In this document: piece after piece, positions 59,270 to 64,000 of the stretch
Layout: each line of letters starts with the position of its first letter
How positions within the stretch are numbered: the stretch's first letter is position 1
NCBI GenBank assembly: GCA_963971305.1
Contig: OZ020307.1
Span: 10,863,501-10,927,500 of the forward strand
Direction of reading: 5' to 3'
DNA from: Arcuatula senhousia
Taxonomy: Eukaryota; Mollusca; Bivalvia; Mytilida; Mytilidae
DNA: 64,000 nucleotides
Position numbers and translations under genes: made by a program
Notes under the pieces: generated by a model
What the model was told of the DNA's origin: nothing
What the model saw: the letters and a program-made list of their open reading frames with translations, nothing else
The model's database searches: none

Positions 59270-60786
59270 TTTTCGAAAAATTTGTTGACATTTATACTTG
59301 CGGCATTTTTCTCTTCAACTTTTAATTTCTAAAAATGTTAAAGTTACAGAAATAATTCTAACCGTCCATTATTATATAAAATCAATGAATATTAAGTAGA
59401 ATGCAGTCCAATATTAAAACTAAACAGAGCTTATCGGTAAAATAAAGTACTGACTGTGTTTTAAACAGAGGAGAGAGAATTACTTGGAATCTTATTGGAC
59501 TAGAACAAAAACCTCAATGTCGCCTTATTTCATAGACTAATAGTACATTGTAAAAGAAAGAAAATGTAAATGTAAAACTATGATTCCTATACCAGTGTAC
59601 AGCTGAACATTACCAAATCATGAACCAAATATGAATAAGCATAAGCTATTATACAAAACTGTATTTTTTACATTATCACAAAATAAAATAAGCAATAATG
59701 TTCCAATGCTGCAACATGAATGATTAATCTAAGTCCACAACTTGCACTTGTGTTGAAACAGCTAGGATGTTTCTATAGTATTGATGGGTATAGAAGGACA
59801 TATAATGACAGAAACAGACACGTCTACCCCCGCTATAGTCATCAGACATGCTACATTCACATCTATGATATTTAACTGGCGATTCTAATAACACATTTGT
59901 AACTTTTTGTGTTTCCCAGTGTTTGTTCTTATAATTAGTTTCTAATTTTGTTGCAGCATAAACCGTTTAAACATGTTCAAACCATTATTTATTGGTTCAT
60001 CATTGGAAACGCAATAAAAGTTGATTCGACCTTTTGTGTTATTCATTAATAGCTTGTATCTTACAGGAATTCGTTTGTAGTAGACAAAACCTGTAGATTA
60101 TAACCTTCATTCCTTTTATTAAAAGCAAGAAATTCCAGCTGATGATTTCAAGGCATGGTTTTATTGAAAAGCGCCTTAACCTATAAGAAAGTATACACCC
60201 GTGAATATTTACGTAATTTACAACATGTACAAAGAGTATAATGTACAAAGCATCTATATAACAATTAAGAATTGAATGTTTGTATTTTGATGTTTCATTG
60301 TCGTGTTATACCGTTGACCGTAGCGCATTTTGAATGAAGTGCGCTAGCCTTCCGTTTGATTGGTTTTGTCCTTTCGAAGAATGATTCTCGATATCGTGTC
60401 TTTCTCTAGACCTATTCTTAGTGTCCTTCATGCATGGATTCACATTTCACTGAAAATAATCATGTCGCACTTTTACAAAGCTACATGTAAGCAGCAGTGT
60501 TGATTTCTTGGGTAAATATCTTTAACTCTATGGGACAGACTTCTGGAAGCGATTCCAATATTTGAGAGTTATTCCACAGTTTGTGGGATTAACATGAATT
60601 TGTCGACGAAGCGTTTCAATTGGCACACAATTTGCTCTTCAATATATGTGGTTTCAACCATGTGATGTCTTCATGAAGAATATTTATCAAAAAGAACCTG
60701 CAAGGATCGTATATAAAATCAGGATTCATTCATTTAGAAGAGTACAAATGTTGGTTAGCGGGCTTTTTTATTGTACCCAATTACAG
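59270..60786. other. Non-coding AT-rich DNA
   Basis: No supported gene. Short ORFs (minus 60039-60248, plus 60646-60837) have no recognisable domain. Confidence 0.4.
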
Positions 60787-60949
60787 GTCGATTCGACTAT
60801 CCTAAACGAAACATTGTCAACTCGACTAGTTTGCTAAAACGAGCACTTATTTGTGTCGTGTGTCTCAACTGTGTTATCCTTAGCCACTGTTTTCATTGTC
60901 TCCTACTTGATCTGAAGGTCATTTTGGTCCACATTTGCTTCTTTGCACT
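60787..60949 (+). CDS. Candidate internal exon encoding a hydrophobic segment
   Basis: A 163-base segment lies between a fair acceptor (CTTTTTTATTGTACCCAATTACAG-like tract ending at 60786) and a consensus donor (CACT/GTAAGTACC, GT at 60950). One frame is open throughout. It encodes a basic stretch (RFDYPKRN), then a Cys-rich hydrophobic run (LICVVCLNCVILSHCFHCLL, and LKVILVHICFFA) that could span a membrane once or twice. I do not recognise the family, find no partner exon, and chance is possible. Confidence 0.18.
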
Positions 60950-61965
60950 GTAAGTACCATATTAACTTTGGGAGGTGGTGGCAAAAAGAAATTAATAACT
61001 GTATTGGAACAATTAGGCTATGTTTAGCATTATATCGATAATATTTACATCATTTTATTAAATGTATCCATTTGAATAGACCTTGACAGAAATTGCTTGT
61101 TAAGCAAAGCAATAATATGTTTCATTAGTATTTTGACTATAACTGTGGGTATAAAACACAATATTTGGTTTGTATGTTGTGTGATTATGATCCTATTAAC
61201 AATATTGGAATCCTTAAGTTATGAATATGCATTAGATTACAAAGATAAGCGTTAGAACGTTTAACGACTTCCATTTCCATTTCTATCGCCAGGAATTCAT
61301 TTTGACTCGTGCTGGCTTTCATTAGCACTAACTTTCATGATCTATATCCTTGTCTAGCGTCAAAAAGAAAAGTATCCATCCCCGAGTGACCGTTGTTTTA
61401 AGAGGATCGTTTTATTCAGAACCCCCGACTGACCGCTTTGTATCGATTTCCTCTTTCTTATAACCATTTTTACTTCTCACCCTAAAAAATCCAATTAAAA
61501 ACACAACCGTGAATATATGAGTAATATTTCTGGCCAGTATTAGACTGTCGTGTCGTGTTAAATTATTTTAGTCTTTGTAAATTGCCTGCAAAATAACAAC
61601 AACTTATAAAACTAAGTAATAGAAATGATAAAAACAGTTTACGGTGGTTTTCTAAGCATTGATTATCAGAGGAAAGGATAATTGATTAACTGTGGGCTTT
61701 ATTGCTGGTCAATCAGGGGTCGCCAGATTAGTACCGATGAATCCAAAGACAATTTGAACAATTCAGATACTTGATTGAGGGGTTTGAAATGAATGGACAC
61801 AGAAAATGTATTTAGACATGAAAAGTCAAAATAAGCAAACCAATGGGTAAAACAAATGAACACTTTTTAAATAACATAGATGAATAGTAAGTTCCCGTAC
61901 TTGATACATTTATATGGTTTCACAATTAGGTAGACTTTTATTAGAAATTTGAATTTCAACTTGTA
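60950..61965. other. Non-coding AT-rich DNA
   Basis: Nothing is recognised. Confidence 0.4.
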
Positions 61966-62234
61966 GGGACGGACCATTTAACTTGAAGGGGGCCTTGTTT
62001 TATTCCTAAAAAAATATTCTGAATAATTTTTGATGAAAAAAATATTTTGGCAGCTCAGGGTAAAAAAAAAATTCTGAAGAAGGATTTTTGCCATATGAAA
62101 TAATGCTTATGATGAAAAAAATTCTGTCGCGATGCCTTTGAAAAATAAATATTTTTTTTCCGCGCCCTGCGCAGAAAAAAAAATCTGAGCAAAACAAAAA
62201 CCAAGCCCCCCCTTCAAGTTAAATGGTCCATCCC
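61966..62234. mobile_element. MITE, 269 bp, TA target-site duplication
   Basis: Terminal inverted repeats of about 30 bases: GGGACGGACCATTTAACTTG AAGGGGG on the left and CCCCCCTTCAAGTTAAATGG TCCATCCC on the right, with one or two mismatches. It is flanked on both sides by TA (61964-61965 and 62235-62236), as expected for Tc1/mariner-like integration. The interior is A-rich with repeated AAAAAAATTCTG words and no ORF. Confidence 0.85.
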
Positions 62235-62259
62235 TAACATAACGTTAACAATTAAAGAA

Positions 62260-62960
62260 AAAACTTCACGTGAAATAGTCCATTTGCCAATTAAAGTCGG
62301 ATTTTTATTCCGTGATCGATTTAATTTTACCGTTTACATTAGCGTTATGAAAAATCATGTTGGTTTCCAAATGATAGAAGTAGGACAAGCCTCGGATTTT
62401 ATCGTGTACGTCTTGGATAATCCACGTGAAAAATTTAAACAACTAACAGAGATTTAAATGATTTTTGTGCCATATTCTAATAATATATACCACATCATTG
62501 CATACTACGCTATCAAAATCATTCAAATATGCTTTGATTAGTGTATTCAGAAAATCGGAATTGCATTGAGAGCAAGCGATGTTCCATTCTTTGTCCGGTG
62601 GCTGGTTACCGACGGTAACAGTAAAATCCGGTAAAATATTACTAAGTACCCAAAATAATCAAAGTGAACAACAATTGCCAAATGCACTATTCACGTGTTA
62701 AAAAATTCCATAATATTAATATATGTTCTTTTACCTTTTATACAATTCAATGAATATTGAAGAGAAAAAAAAACATTCCCAGATTTTGAATTTTTATGTG
62801 AACTTCACCGTCACGTGAAAAGTTAATGTTAAATTTGTGTGATTTTAATTTGTAATTTAAATTTTTTTTTCACGTGCAATTCACGTAAATTGCTTATTTA
62901 ATATGAAATTCTCGTGAGTATTTCACGCAAATCACGTTAATCCTTATTTCATGTGATGAA
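62260..62960. repeat. CACGTG-rich repeat DNA
   Basis: Five CACGTG palindromes (62267, 62423, 62692, 62812, 62871) plus near-forms CACGTA, CACGCA and CACGTT cluster here. Several sit in TTCACGTGAA-like contexts. The spacing is irregular. It resembles a bivalve interspersed repeat made of TTCACGTGAAA-like words. E-box or CLEAR-type factor binding is possible by motif alone, but nothing shows function. Confidence 0.5.
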
Positions 62961-63203
62961 AATTTTCCTGTGCAAGTACAAATTTTTAACTTTTTAAAAG
63001 TGAGATCAGTTTAAAAGAACAAAGTCAAAATGTTAAGAAGGTCAAAACGTGAGTAAAAAAGACAGGCAACGCATATATTTTCGAATTATAGTCTATGCAT
63101 TGAGGTGATACACACCTACAAAATATTGAGTTTGAACTCTGTTCCTGTTGAAATCGGTTCTTCCAATCTTTTGATAAAATTTCTTTATCTATAACTTCTT
63201 AAC

Positions 63204-63597
63204 TTCAGCTCATTAAGCTCTACAAAAGTCTCCATCAGGTCAAAGTTGTCAGATCAACCCTTTTAGGGGTTACAGCCCCTTAAAGGTGAAAATAGCGTGT
63301 TTTTTTCATAATGTTTTTGGCCTATAGAATGAAAACTATTGCAGATAGAGAAAAGCTTTTGCTTGCTAAATGTTCAGCTCATTTAGCTCTACAAAAGTCT
63401 ACATAGGGTCCAAGCTGTCAGATAACCCCTTTAAAGTTGAATAATAGTGTTTTTGCTTATTTGGAATGAAAACAATTGCAGATAGAGAAAAGCTTTTTCT
63501 TGCTTAAACATTCAGTCATTTAGCTATATAAAAGTCTTCATAGGGTTGACATTAAGACCAGGTGAGCAATTCAGGCCCCTTTGAGCCTCTTGTTATA
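63204..63597 (+). mobile_element. 5'-truncated copy of the 155-bp-core element, copy 3
   Basis: Begins abruptly within a core unit (CTCATTAAGCTCTACAAAAG), contains about two and a half core units with internal deletions, and keeps the right end: GACCAGGTGAGCAATTCAGG CCCCTTTGAGCCTCTTGT. The terminal hairpin is degraded (AGGCCCCTTTGAGCCT against AGGCTCCTGGGAGCCT). The 5' hairpin and GTCGTC tract are absent. Confidence 0.75.
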
Positions 63598-64000
63598 TTT
63601 GGTTCACAGGTTCAGAACGATGAGTTTTACCGTGGCCCCTTTTTTTCAGTCTATCTCCGTTTATACTGTCATCTATTGATAGATTTATTTATTTTCTTTT
63701 GGAAAAAGGGGGAGGGTGGTTTCTCTGGATTTGCTTTCAGGCATCATGGGCATGCACGAGTTTACAAAAAACTCCTTAAAACAGGAATCGTTTTTACATT
63801 CTTGATGTAATTTCACGTATAATCTATCATGATGAATTGGTAAAGACAAAAACAAGAGTTTCTAACGTTTTATTTCATAATCAGTTAATTAGTTCCAGTC
63901 CATAACAACCTTTCTTCTTTCTATACCATCTCTAATGTTGGATAATGATGCAACTATCAACACAGTTTTACATTTATATTACATCCTAATATATTATAGA
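63598..64000. other. Non-coding DNA
   Basis: No gene is supported; an ORF at 63562-63810 starts inside the element tail and includes a low-complexity GGGGGAGGGTGG stretch. Confidence 0.35.

Overview
The window reads as AT-rich nuclear DNA of a metazoan, most likely a marine bivalve mollusc and plausibly a mytilid. This rests on an intron-split NMDA-type glutamate receptor gene, tRNA-derived SINEs, and interspersed repeats of types I associate with mollusc genomes (AGCTCACCTGG...GTCGTC elements, CGCCGCCGCCG elements, CACGTG-rich repeats). The species is an inference. There are no operons or prokaryotic features.

Layout. Positions 1-2303 are intronic or intergenic, with one degraded repeat and a partial copy of the first exon's splice acceptor. 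Positions 2304-5697 hold six phase-consistent exons encoding the last ~444 residues of a GluN2-like NMDA receptor subunit: pore, M3, second half of the ligand-binding domain, M4 and the whole C-terminal tail. The amino-terminal exons are not seen and presumably lie to the left. Positions 5698-10020 are 3' UTR and then degenerate interspersed repeats. Positions 10021-31634 are one uninterrupted ~21.6 kb tandem array of an 89-bp satellite (~243 copies) with higher-order structure (a 65-monomer, ~5.79 kb period and a later 28-monomer, ~2.49 kb period). Its monomers carry splice-acceptor-like and splice-donor-like motifs in fixed register.

Positions 31635-64000 are dominated by transposable-element debris. 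A SINE is interrupted by a 2.46-kb TIR element, which in turn contains a ~1.95-kb element with a 155-bp core tandem array. A second full-length and a third truncated copy of that array element lie further right. There is also a ~660-bp foldback element, a 269-bp TA-flanked MITE, several SINE copies, two minisatellites (16 bp and 43 bp), an inverted repeat pair ~5.3 kb apart, and E-box-rich repeat DNA. The only other coding hints are two short exon-like segments (minus strand at 42.9-43.0 kb, plus strand at 60.8-60.9 kb) and an isolated 231-codon ORF that overlaps SINE-like sequence.

The most interesting items are the receptor's Gly-Ala at the pore position occupied by Asn-Asn in ordinary GluN2 subunits, and the satellite whose every unit looks like a 54-nt mini-exon between splice-like signals. 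All calls come from reading the sequence by eye. Family names rest on recalled motifs and no database was searched.
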